Assembly: GCF_021134715.1 (NCBI RefSeq)
Contig: NC_060021.1
Location: forward strand, 10,758,501 to 10,822,500
DNA length: 64,000 nucleotides
Direction of reading: 5' to 3'
DNA from: Daphnia pulex
Taxonomy: Eukaryota; Arthropoda; Branchiopoda; Diplostraca; Daphniidae
Shown here: in pieces, positions 46,487 to 59,300 of the stretch
How the letters are laid out: every line of letters starts with the position of its first letter
How positions within the stretch are numbered: the stretch's first letter is position 1
Program-made: the position numbers and the translations under genes
Notes under the pieces: model-generated
Database searches by the model: none
Told to the model about the DNA's origin: nothing
Seen by the model: only the letters and a program-made list of their open reading frames with translations

Positions 46487-49400
46487 CAAGGAAAGGGTTC
46501 CTGCACTTCACAACTAACTTTTTGGCAGGTATGTTTGTCTTAATTTTGTAAAACTGAGTGTGTATCATTTTGTAGTGTAAAGGTTGGCAGGGGCAGACAC
46601 AGAATGTTTGGCTTTTGTTTTCTTGTCAGAGGCCAGGCTGAGGCCACCATAGCCGAATTTTAAAAGAATTATGAAGGTATCAGAGTTCAAGCATCTCAGG
46701 AAACTTTTTCTTGTCCAACATCATCCATGTAAGCAAGTTGCTTAGTGGTTCTCGTTGGTGAATCAACTGAAACACTCAGAATGATATACCAATTTTTGCA
46801 ATTCATTGAGGACTACAATATTATTTATTTAGTTGAAAAAACTCCTGTTTTTAACTAAATTATTAAATTTTGTTTTTTAAAAACTAAATTTGCGACGCTA
46901 CGCAGAACTTTTTCAATGTGTATATCCTTTTGACACGATCATCCATCAAAAAGTGACAAAACGAACCTGACGTGCATCGAGTGGCTGCTCTGTTCCAGCT
47001 GGCCCTGTATATAATTCCCCATCGTCAAAATATCATACGCAAATAAAAACGAAAAAATCTCGAGTGGTTGTTAATACAAAAACTCGACTGCACAGGAAAA
47101 AAACAGGAGGGTTGCGTTTACGAGTTTCCCGTTTTTCTCTCTCGCCAAGTTTGGCCGTTGTAAAACGTACGCGTCGTTTTATAGGAGTAATCACTCTCTC
47201 TCTCTCTTGAAAGGACTTTTGCACCGGGTCATAATATCGATTGACCCCACAGCCCTGTCCTACCCCTATAGGCTTTAGCCCCTAAATAGACGAGTCCTCC
47301 TACAGCATGTATGTGTAAACGAGCGTATTGTGTCGTGTTGTCGGTCCCGCTGATGACGGCCTCACTAGTTCTACTACCTACTTACACGAGAGCACACACT
47401 CTGTAAGGACCTTTTTCCACCCCTGCCCACCTTTCTATTTATTTATTTATTTTCTTTTTAAGGGACTCGACAGCGGCTAAAATGTAGACCGGGGAAAATA
47501 AAATCAAGGCGAGCGTGACACCTTGTCGTTGTCGATCCTTCAAAATAAAAACTCTTTCCCCCCCTTTGGCACCGGTCGAGCTTTTGGGGGGAGGCCGTTG
47601 TATACCATATCCTGGAGCCTCCCATTTCGAGCTCCTTATATATATAAGCAACGGTCGTTATAATAAAACATGGCGTTGGTGGTAGCAGCGAATAACAAAT
47701 CATCATCTATCTCGACCCAGCGATTTTGATCCCTTTGAAAAAATAAATAAACCGGCCTGAATGTTATTTTTTTTTTCTCGGGAGAAAATGGTCGGCGGGA
47801 GTGACTGTATATGGGCGAGCCGGTTTGATGTATTTGTCCCTGCCCTCCTCCTACTCCTCTTGCATCCGCTTTTTTAACTCTTCCAGTTCACGAGCGTCTC
47901 GAAGTGAGGAGAAGGAGTGAACTGGCAAAGTCAGTCAGCCATGGTTATTATCCAACAATGAGGATCAATCAAAGAAGGGGGGGGGGGGAGGCCCGCCTCG
48001 GTTGATGTTTGTTGTTGTAACGCTACGGCCTCCTCTCCTTTCGTGAGTCCGTCTAATCGGCTAGGGCGGACGCCGTTTTTTTTTTTCGTTTATTTTTTCC
48101 AATTTGAAACTTTTTTGTCATTTTCTTGTAACTCTGCGCGCTGCAGCAGTTGTCCGGGAATGAATTCATCATCTTCCAAGTAGGAGGAGATGGAAATCGA
48201 TTTATAAAGAGACTGGACACACGTCAACCTTTTGACAACTCTGCATCAAATGCAATCAATAAAATACGGGAGAGAGAAAAACACACACAAGAGGTGCTGG
48301 CTCCCGAAGAAGAAACGCTGGGCGTTGCCGCCAATTTGTACTGTACTCCCGAACAAGGAAGCGCAACTTTCTCTCTCGTCTCTTGTTCTCCCTGCCACTG
48401 CATTATACGAGCCCGTCTACGGTGCTCTGTTCCGTTTTCATTTTTGTGCGCGTGATGTATACACAATTGGATCGTGCCGACTTCTCTTCAAAGAGCGAAA
48501 CCAAGAAGACCCTTGAACGCGTGTAGGCAAGATAGTTAGAGTGAGAGAGAGAGAGAATTAATCATGTAGATGGGATTACATCCATTCCGTGTTCAAGAGA
48601 TGTTTCATATGCTAATCGAGTCGCACCAAGCGCATTCCGACATTGAAAATTCACTAGCGAGGTGGGGGGCTGAGCTCTCTCTCTGTGTGTTGATTATCAG
48701 TTACACGGCGGCGGGAACGGGAGCGGGACAAAAAAATATCCAGCCGTTTTGCGGATGTAGACGCGGGGGCGGGACCTCTATACAAGTCGTCTGGGGGGAA
48801 ATGAACGGACGCCAAAATGAGTCGATGAATATAACATGAAATATGGTAGGGGCGTGTGCTGCTGCTCGTCTGGTTACATGTTAACACCCGCCGGTCGATC
48901 CTTTTTGCGTCATCGCCAGGATCAAATTTCTCCAACGACCCAATGAAATGCTTGTGATATCTTTGGCTCACCGTTTCTTTTAATTGTTAATTAATGACGT
49001 CATAATCTGGCTCGATCGGATGATTCATTATTCATGACGTAAAAAGGCTTCGAAATGTTTTTCCCCCAAAGTTTTTTTTAGGCCAGAGCCGATTAATTCA
49101 TGGTGGCGCTCCCGAAAGTTGGAAGAAATTCTTTCTTTTTCAATTCTTTTTTCAAGACAAAAAGTTAAAAAAACAAAAGAAAAATGGGCGACATCAGAGA
49201 GACGATCCCTTGTTGCAGCGGAGATGTAAGGAAAGATACTGGGTGGGTACTAGGGTTTGTCGAGTGTCGTGCAAATGAGGATATCTCTCCGTCCATAATA
49301 ATCACGCTCCCTTGTCGTCACCCACTTGCGAGTTTTTTTCACCTGCTGTCCTCTCAATTGTCTATTTGATGAAGTGCTTCTTTTCTTTTTTCATTTTCCC

Positions 49401-52400
49401 CCCTCTGCTTTCACTTAAGCAACGCTGGGTGGTGCTAAACTTTTCCTCTGTACGTTTCTCAAGTGTTTTTGTGTGTCGGACGGAAAGTCGCGTCGTCGTT
49501 GGTTCGTTATCCTCACAGATCTTTCCGGAATGGCGTCTCTGTGTACATTATAATATATCTCTCTCTCTGTGATCTCCATTTGCTTCTCCTGGCTGGCTGG
49601 CTGACTGTGTACTATACGCATAGAGTATCTTATCGGTGTTTCACATCATGCACACTCGACTGCATCCACCCTCGCCCAGTTGTTAACTATCGATCGTCCA
49701 TTGTTTTTTCTTATTTCAACTTTTTCTTCTCTTTTATTCTTCCGTGAACTTGTTTGCCTGTTTATTTCATTCAGATGCGCTACGTCTGAATCGTATCCCC
49801 CCTCTCTCCAATGTCATGCGGATGGTGCTGAGTTATTCACATTTCTCGAGGGCAATCTTGGAAGACATGGATTGAGGCCAAGGTGTGCAGTTTATAGACG
49901 GTGGCGGCCAATGGGCGCAGGTGTTGCGTTGGCACTGGCAACTTGTGGATCTCTCTCCCCCCACCCTATAATATGTGTGGGTCTGTTCGATTTAGGAGCC
50001 ATCGCTATTTCTACAATGCAGATGACGTGTGTGGAGTGTACGGCGTGGAAATCCGCAGGGTGGGAATTCGATTACGTCTCCGACATCTCCGACATTTGTC
50101 ACAGTTCCATTTGTCAAATTTGCATACGAGCATAGAGAGTTGGATTAGTATTGGGTTACCGGGCACAGCTAGCATCTCTCGCCCGACCGTTCTCAGATAT
50201 CGCCGAAACAGACAAATGCGGAAAGACGATGGCAGAGTTATTGATCCGCATTTCCCTTCCTAAAATCATCATTGTTCTGTATACAGTCGGATCTAACGTT
50301 GTACACACATACTCTCTCTAGCTATATGCGTGAGTGTATTTTCTACACGACGACTCCTCCCCCGTCTTTTTCTTTTCTGGATAGAAAAACAAAACAACCC
50401 AAAAAGTATGGCGATCATCGCCGGTGAGCTGCTGGTTGCAGGAAAGGCGATCATTATCGTTTTCTCCGACCTCTCTCCGCGCGAGCTTCAAAAAAAAAGG
50501 GGAAAAAAGAATCAAATCGTCGATTTTGCTTCGCCATAGTCCCGGGTCAAGACACGCGATTCCTTGTTTACCGGCGGGAACTTCCGCTCACGTTTCTCGC
50601 TCTAGATCCGCCCGATGGGCAAAAAGCAAGTAAATCGAAAAACACTTTCGGTCGGCCGCTATGCCGCTGAGCACTGCCGCCCTGTGACCTGTTTGGATTT
50701 CCCGCCGAATCCCGAGAAAATGTTCCCGACCCGAAAAAAAAAAATGGCCATATTTTTCCTTGTGCGTCTATAAAGTTAGTAGCCCCAAAGTTTTGATGGT
50801 ACAGGAAGGAAGTCGTGGCCATTTGATAGGAAGAGGAACAAAAGGAAAAAAATGCCCGGTCGTGTGTGTGTGTGTGACGCGCTGACGAACCGACGAGTTC
50901 CCGTTTGTGAACGCGCAAGGTTCGGCGTGTGTGTGTGTGCCGTCGGGAGGGGGGACTTGTGGAGTCACGCGAACTGATAGCCCAAGACTGATACACACAC
51001 ACGCCCGGCCGGGCCACCCAATAATATCAGTCCCGGAATTGTGTGTTTGCGAACGGATAAGAAACAAAAGGGCCAGGCCCCACACATACGGATGGATGAA
51101 TAAGAATAATAATAATAAAAGTTCCACCAACTTTTCTATATCGTCGCATTTAAAGGTCTAAGAAGAGAAGAAATGAGAAAGAAAAAAGAAGAAAAAAAGA
51201 TGACGACGCGATGATGATCGAGTCCACCTAACCGGCTGCCTGCCATCCACATCTAACCGTCATAATAATAATAATAATAATATTACCAGTGCTGCCGAGT
51301 GCGCTGCACAGTCCCGTATTTTTATTCACTGGCGGTGTGTGTGTGTGTGTAGGTGATATCTTTCTGCCGTGACCGTTTCTCACCCGCATGACGGACCTTT
51401 TATATATAAGAGACGGACCGTTTTCTAGCGCAGACACGATCCGGGGGGAAAAAAAAGGAGAGCTAGACTGTCACGAACGTTTATCGTGGAGCAGCTAACC
51501 ATCGCCCGCCGACCCACAATCTTTTCGACATTCCCCCCCCCCCCTCTTCTTCTTTTTCTTATATAAGAACAACATAAATACACAAATATATGGCTGCCGA
51601 AAATAGTAGGAGAGCTAGGAGAGGTTTGTCAAATGTTTATAATGTCATCCATCATCGCCGCAGAGTGGAGTGTACAGCAGTCCGACATAGGCGATATACG
51701 TATAGGCCAGCGCCTTTGTTTCTTATTGCTGCGAAAAAACAAAAAAAGTTGATCGTCCGCAGTATATAAAGAAAAAAAGTGCTGAGCTCATCATATCGTG
51801 AGGAGTCGCTTTTGTTTTTTGACAAATAGAATAAAAAAGAAATCACCCGAGGATATGAAGTTAAAATACTACACGCCGGCGTATGTATCACTGGTGAACC
51901 ATTTATCTTCATTGCTCTCTTACGGCTGATGTCATTAAGTGAGAACTTGTGTGTGTGTCGTCGCTTCAACTTTATTGATTGATATCCTGTCTATGAATTA
52001 GAAATCAAGTGCGTACAATGGCGACGACCTTATATTGTCGAGAAATGTTTGATGATGTCCAATATATCAATCGGCACATTACAACGTATGCACAATTCAG
52101 AAGGATCACTCAGAAAAAAGAAAAGTAGACGAAATGTTTATTATTATTATTATTACATAGTCATCCTCCCACACAGGGTTGCCGATTGAAAATTTTGAAA
52201 ATAAAACGGGCGAAATATTTATTTACCGGACGCCTACGCCGGGCTCGGATGATGTAACACACAACCTTGGAAATCAAATGATCAATAATATGTTTCCTTC
52301 TAGATATATAGCGTCTGAAACGTTTTCTTTCCTTCTTTTATTCCCCGCATTTCTTTCTTTAATTCAGGATCGGAATATTTGCCGAGAGCGATTCTATTAT

Positions 52401-53316
52401 GTATAGTAGATCTAATATCAGATGGGTATGTGTGTGTAGAGTATTTATCACCTCCCACCCACCCACCTACACAAAGTTTTTCCTTCTATTCCCCATTTTT
52501 ATATATGTGTGTGTATCTTCTTCTTTTCTCCAGGAAAGAGAGAGCGAGGAGCTCCAATCTTCTTCGTTTCAGCCCTCCTCCCAGCTGCTGGACGAGTGAT
52601 TTATACAATGGGATAACATGCAGAGAGAGAGATGGATGGTGATTCCGCCGAAAAAACCGGGACTCTATAATAACAACACAACAGCTAGACCGTGCGCGTG
52701 AAATACAGCAAACGGTATCCACCTGTCTCCTCTTTCTTTTCTTTTCTTTTTTTGAATTCACTTTCCACTTTTCTTGTTGATAGCATTATTATTATTATGA
52801 TACGTAGTGTGTGTATGTATAGGCCTATACAGAAGAGAAGGATGCGCACAACAAATAATCGACAAATAGAGAAGAATAGAGGGGAGGATTGCGGTGCAAC
52901 TGGGCGAGCGAAAGAAAAAGGAGAAGGGAATTTGTTTAGATATTTTTATCGACTGTGTTATTATTATTATTGTGTGATGTATACCGATATACGGGGTCTA
53001 TCGGGTGGGATTATTATTTCCTTTTCTTTCGCTTGACGGGGCGAACAAATTGGATGGAGGAGGTGCAACACAACAAACAACCCAGGAACGAGAGAGGTGG
53101 GTGGGGGAGGGGGATAAATGTTCCCGGTGTAAACACGGCCAATAAAGTATCAACGTCTATGTAATGTGAGTGTCGACACCACAGAGTGCAAATGTATTTT
53201 TTAAAAAAGGGGGAAATGTTTTTAGTTTTTTTTTTAGTTTTTTAAGTTTTTGATCGGGTGTGAAATCAGAGTAAATGTATTTATATGTGAAACAGGTGAA
53301 CTAATTATATTTGATT

Positions 53317-56300
53317 TTAACTAAGACAATAGGACGTCATCAGAGCTGTGAAGAGCGTCAGGATCGAACCCATCGCCCACCTTCCAGAGTTGACTGTAAA
53401 TTTTTTAAAAATCATTTGAATGGTAAATTATAAATTCGAATTTTTAAAAATGATATTTACCGTAAATTAAAATTTCCGTTCGTAGAGTCAGCGATTGAAG
53501 AGTTTCGGCGCTGGCGACGTGGCGGCTGCGGAATATTCGCTCGCCGTGCTGGTGGCTGTCGGATGCGATCCGCCTCTGGAACTGGTGCGCCGATTCCGCC
53601 ACGGCGTTGCTTCCGCCGTTGGAGTAGGTGGACGAAGATGACAGGGTGGACCAGTAGGTGACGGAAGACATGGACGGTGCGGCCGCTGCCTTTTGAGTCG
53701 AGTAAGGGATGGCGGCCTCGCACGTCACCGTCGCCGTGTTGCTGCTGGAACTGCCCTTGGTGGATCCTGACGACTTGCCGGAACGCGGGAAATGATCGCG
53801 CGACTGCAGTTCCAGAACGGAGAAACTCGTCTCCAATCCGGACGACGTCCGGCTGACGCTGGTCTCCTGGATCAGTTCCGGATTGACTGGCACGTTGTTG
53901 ATGAGCCACCGGATCTGGGCGGCCGGCCGTGAGGGATCCGTCGTGCAGTTGAGTTCCACCGTTCCGTCTTGCTCGTTGATGACGTAGCCGCCAAAGATTT
54001 CCGGTTTTTTCTTTGGTAAAATGACGACCGACAGAGCCGCACCTCCCGAAACGGATCGAAAGGCCGGCCCTTCGCCCGAGGCCTCGCATCGGAAGAATCC
54101 CGCCGTTGCTGGAGTCACCGAGCGCAGAACCACCGCCTCTCTGACCGACCGTTCCCTCTGTCCCAAAAACAGAAAACGAGAGCAGCAGCTAATAAGTATT
54201 TGATGATTTGAAACGCCCTTGGGAGCAAAAGAGCCGAGTCCGCCATGTTGCTTCCATGTTTCACATTTAATTGGGAATCGGAAATCCATTCCGGCTGACT
54301 CGGCAGTCATCAACTGCGGACGTCAAAAATTCGTCGATACAATTGACGAAATATTTTGGTTGTTTTCCTCTTTTTTTTCTGGTTTGGTTCTACTATTTTT
54401 TTTTCGTTACGTTGCCATGACGAACTGGACAGATCCTGCATCATGGATGCAGTTGTGCCCTCCTTTCTCTTGATGGAAAATTGACTTTTCTTTTTTTCCT
54501 TCTTATCTGTGTACAGCTTTTTACTCATTCACCGATTCTTTCAACGAAAAAGACCGTCATCGCTGGATTGTATTGATTACAAGACGATGTACATGCCTCG
54601 GGCAGGAGGATATTATTCATCATTGAGATCCTCACTAGATCAGATGGACCTGGATGTACGTTTTTCACTTCCTACTTTTTCTCGATAGCGCCTAGAATTT
54701 CCCAGTGAATAAGAGATATAGTTACTCCTGTCCATTGTTTGCATCCATTAGCCTCGGCACGTTCCACATGGATACCATAGGGGGGGGTCACGGCGTCCTA
54801 CTCTGGCACTAATCGGAACAGGAACGTGAGAGAGTCTTTCGTACTTATTCTCTTGTTTCACGCCCTCCCTTTTTTTTTGTCTCTCTCTCTTGCGGGGCGT
54901 GGTGATGGCTGTAATCCAGCGCGGATTTCTTGGGCGACATAATAAGAATTATAACCCACTCTGGATCGTCCCATAGAGAAACTGCTTCTAGATCATCGAG
55001 TGCAACTGCCATGTAAAGATTTTCGGCTATAGGAGATTGATTTTGTTTCATGTAGTTTGTGCCATTCCAGTTGGAAACAGACAACTGGCCCACACGTATT
55101 GCTACATGATGTTATACGGAGCTGGGCACAAAAAGTCGTTGGAAAGCCAAACAAGTGGTTTTGACACTTGATGAGCTGGCCCAGCAGTTTCTTATGTATA
55201 CGTTGCATCCATTCTGCTCCCGATTTCTCTGAACAAATTTCCCCTTTTTTTTCATCAACCCGTTTTTTTTTTCTTGTTGGCCTTTTGTTTCCTCTTTTCT
55301 TTTTGAACTCTGACGTCGTTCGTTTTTAAATTTCAATGCAGACGCTGACAAGAGAAAATAAAAAGGAGGCAAAAGTTCAAAAAGGAAAGAAAAATAAAAA
55401 TAAAAAATCGTCGGTTCGGTGGGGTTGGCCAATTTGAATGTCTCCGGTCCGTCGGGACACAATCGTGTAGCGACTGGGTGCCGGCACGGCGGTGCTGCAC
55501 TGCAGTAGAGCGGCAATCAGCCGCGCTCTTGTGTTGATGAACATTAGCGAAGCGCGTTTCCTCTTTCCATCTAACCTCCTCCTTCTTTTTCTTTGCTCTT
55601 CTTGAACAGCCCGCAAATAAAAAAGGCTTTCATCAGTTATTCAACATCAGTTCAGCTGCTCCCTATTATTGTGTACGGAAAACCTCCAATAAAAACGTTC
55701 GAGTTAAATTTCCATTTCGCTGATGCGCTAGATATTCCCTGTCTATATTCTAAAATTGGGAATTTACATACGTAAAAAGACATTTCTTGTGGATGGAAGA
55801 ACCGATTAGTGTCAGCACAAAAGATATTTGAAAAATGAAAATAAAAAAAATTGAAAAACCCAACCGGAAATCAATTAAATGGCAAATTTTGTTTTGATTG
55901 CTATTCGTCTAGATGAAATTGGTTTAAATGTTAACGTATGCATAGAGCACATAGAGCTTCTTTTTTTTAAATGCGTGGCTTATTTTTTCTGATTGGCAGT
56001 CTCCCCGTTCGTCATATTATATATAAGCTAACGTGTGTACAGGCCTATCCAACTGAAATCGCTACGGACAAACGGAATGGAGATTTCGAAATCGTTGCTA
56101 TAGTGATGACTCTGTCGACATTCTTTTGAAATTGCTGGATGATATTTTGTGTGTGTGTCTATACTCACGTCAACTTGGATGCCCTCGACGGGATAAATCT
56201 GAACGGAAGGCGTCCTCTTCGGCTTCCACTTTTAAAATGAATGTTTCCATTCGTATGCGCATATGAGATGTGTCGGGCCAGTAGCATCCAGATGACGTTG

Positions 56301-59300
56301 CCAATATAAGACACGACCGAAAACCAAGCCATAACAATACAAAAGAAAGAGAATGAGAAAAGAATCAGAAATGCAGGTTATTTAATTAATCATCGCTGGC
56401 CTTTATGTATCGGATTGCATGTCATCTTTGATGGCATATTAACTCGCAAAAGGGCACACGAGTCTATTTATGATCTATACGAGTCCTACGACTGCTGCTT
56501 ACCTCGTAGAATTCCTCGCTGTCTTTGTACCACTTGACGGAGTAGAGTTCGTTGTCAAATTCCAGGTCGACGTCGCAAAGGAAAGCGGCCGGCTCGCCCA
56601 CGGCAACGACGCTCGGCACTTCCACATGTTCCAGTCGAATCGACTCGGCTGCTAAATAAAATCACCAGGAAGAAAAAGAATAAAACAAAACAAATTAGCG
56701 TTATAACCGGATTCCCTACGCCAGTTTGAACATTTTGAACAATCGGAAAATGATTTCACGCTCAAACGGCCCGCCAATTGATTCGGGCCAAAGCCTCGCC
56801 CTCCGTGGAATTGGCGACGGCGGATGAGGAACGCACAGAAGAAAAGAATCAGATACACACAGAGTCTACTTAGATGTGAAATACGCACGTTAAATAATGA
56901 TCACAACAGGAAAGAGGGGGGAAATCCCATCAGGGAAAAAAATGAAAAGGTGGAAAAAAGAGAAATACTGAGCGAAGAGTTCTCTCCAGTTGTGCAGCTG
57001 GCAAGTTGCACAACTGATTCCCACGATATAAATACATTGAAATAAATATCTATATCTTATATATGTATAGAGCTATGGAGGTAGTATGCCAGCGTATATA
57101 TACGTAATGCAATAGAGGCAGCACGGCTGCCAGGTAAATATCGTGTGCGCTGCCATCAGCCCCTTGGAAGAGAAGAGAAAAAATGAAATAAAACTGAAGA
57201 AAGAGCTCGAAATCCTATTATTGAATTCGATACAGACTATTTATTCCCGAGTTTTGAATCTACGTGTGTTATTGTTGTTTGGGGGGGCACCCGTCGAATT
57301 GATGCTGTCGCGCAAAAAAGCAATCGAAATAACACAGAGAGAGAGAGACGGTGGACTCTATCGGATTGCCGGGGGCTGACAACACGCACATTTATTTATG
57401 TATTTATTCTTTTTCCACCCAAACGAGAAAAGAGAAAAAGAGAAAAAGAAAGGGCCACAAATCGGGTTGGGGATGTAGCGCAACACGCAGTCCCACAATC
57501 GGGAAAATGGCATATCATACACACACACACATCCGTTGCTCTTATATAATAATAATTGATATTGGCTGGTAGGCAGCAGCGAAAGATTGTATTCCTTTTC
57601 ATCATTTGACGTCCATATAGTCCAGAGCTCCATTTTTTTGTTTTTTGTTTTGTTGTTTTTGTTTTCTACCTTTTCAATTATGAAAGAAGGGGAAGCTGGG
57701 ATGACAAAGGGCAATAGAGACACGCAGGAAATACACGTGGAAAAAAAAGACGAGAGAAAATCCTAGACGCATTTAATAGTAATAGGTGTAATCCCGACTA
57801 CTTCTTTTATTTGGTAGGGGGGATCAATTGGTGCGCACAACTGTATGGCTATTACACGTCATGGGCACTGGGCACTGTTGTATACAAGTAAAAGAGAATC
57901 GCCCAGGATATTTGTGATTAATCTTTTTGTTTGTTTTTTGTGTGTGGTTGTGTGTCCATCATATCTCCGCGGATTTGGTCGACTGGGGAGCAAAGGTGAT
58001 GGCCCTATTGTATTCCTTCATTTTCTTTTCATATGACGATCATCCGGAATTGACGATATACGATCCATAATTAAAGATGTTTTCTAGATAGGTCCGGATT
58101 AAAAGTTCCCTTTAACTTTGATTGCAGTAGAGATCATTCTAATGTTATAGTGATAAGAAAATATGTGCAGTGAGGAATTTTATGTAACGATAATCCTTTT
58201 TCCTTACCCCACCCTTTTCATGTTTTGTTTTTTGTCAATTTTTGTTTCTCCGACCTTTTTCCTTTTTTATCGCATCATCCAACCCCCACCTCAGTCGCAG
58301 GTTTGGTTCGTGGACAAGTGGACAGATGAGCCTTTTCTCTACGACGCGGTGGGCTCAACGTGAATCTTTAATTACGTGAATATCTGTAGCCTCTCTTCTG
58401 TGATTTCCGACTAGAGTTTTGTGTGTGTGATGGATGGGGTGTGCCTATCCAGTCTGGTTAGAATTTACATCTGGATTGTTACTATTTTGGGGTAAGTCAT
58501 GATTCATTTAACTATGTATATATAGCCATTCTCACTGTTTGTATACGTAATCCCACCCACCAGCGTGGCCTTCAATTTTTCTTTACCGCCTCCCTAGATT
58601 GTGGGTTAAACGAAAGGATTGTAAAATATCTCACAGAGACGAAAAGTTAGTTAAAAAAAAGGTAAATAATCGCAGGGGTGGTAATCTATACGTTTTTGGT
58701 TTTTGCTCAGCTGTCAGATTTGACGTAGTTGTTGAACATTGCTCGGCAGCCGATATTTTTGAAACAGTATGCACGTATCCTAGTCCGAACCGTGGGACCC
58801 CCGAGCTCTCTTCCGGGAACCCAATAACAAGCAAAGTTCTTATCTTTATATCCATGTTGTCCACGCGTCGTTGAATCATCAAATAATCCAAAAACTCGCC
58901 GTCGATTGCGCAGGGCAGTTCAGTTTTCAGCCTATTGAACCTGCGATGTGTGTGGTCATATTTATATCCTTCAGATATTGTTAGATCATATTCATTGGAA
59001 ATTCAACTTGATTCCAGGCCGTTAATTGCCTGGCTCCAACACGGGGACGGACACGAATAAAAGGGCGGCGGGAACACAAGTCTATACATCTGCTGGACGC
59101 GCGGGATCGAGCTCGGCGGGATAGTCCTATATAGAATCCTTTAGTCTGGGGCGTACAAAGATGTCAGCCAGGAATGACTAATAGAGCAACTAGAGAGAAG
59201 ATGTTCCGCACAGCTGGTGCTGATCTCTATTTTATGCATAGGCCCATCCAACAACCGTGGGATGGGGGGGGGGGGGGGGTACACAATACTACTAATAAGA

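Larger units (their letters stand above)
44045..53316. other. Long intergenic region
   Basis: About 9 kb with no supported gene. It contains a MITE (46166-46478) in an AT-rich stretch (about 45.8-46.95 kb), poly-G (47977-47988), AAT/ATA and GT repeats (51263-51282, 51334-51352), and several TATA-like sites. Open frames of 100-150 codons (for example 49680-50135) lack any recognisable domain and are full of simple sequence. Confidence 0.5.

Noticed and set aside
49680..50135. 151-codon plus-strand frame with Cys residues
   Set aside because: Cysteine spacing fits no known domain, no upstream promoter or splice context, lies in simple-sequence intergenic DNA.
53457..54089. 210-codon minus-strand frame overlapping the beat-type exon
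   Set aside because: It is the alternate frame of a GC-rich real exon. The other frame has the Ig cysteines and correct splice phases.
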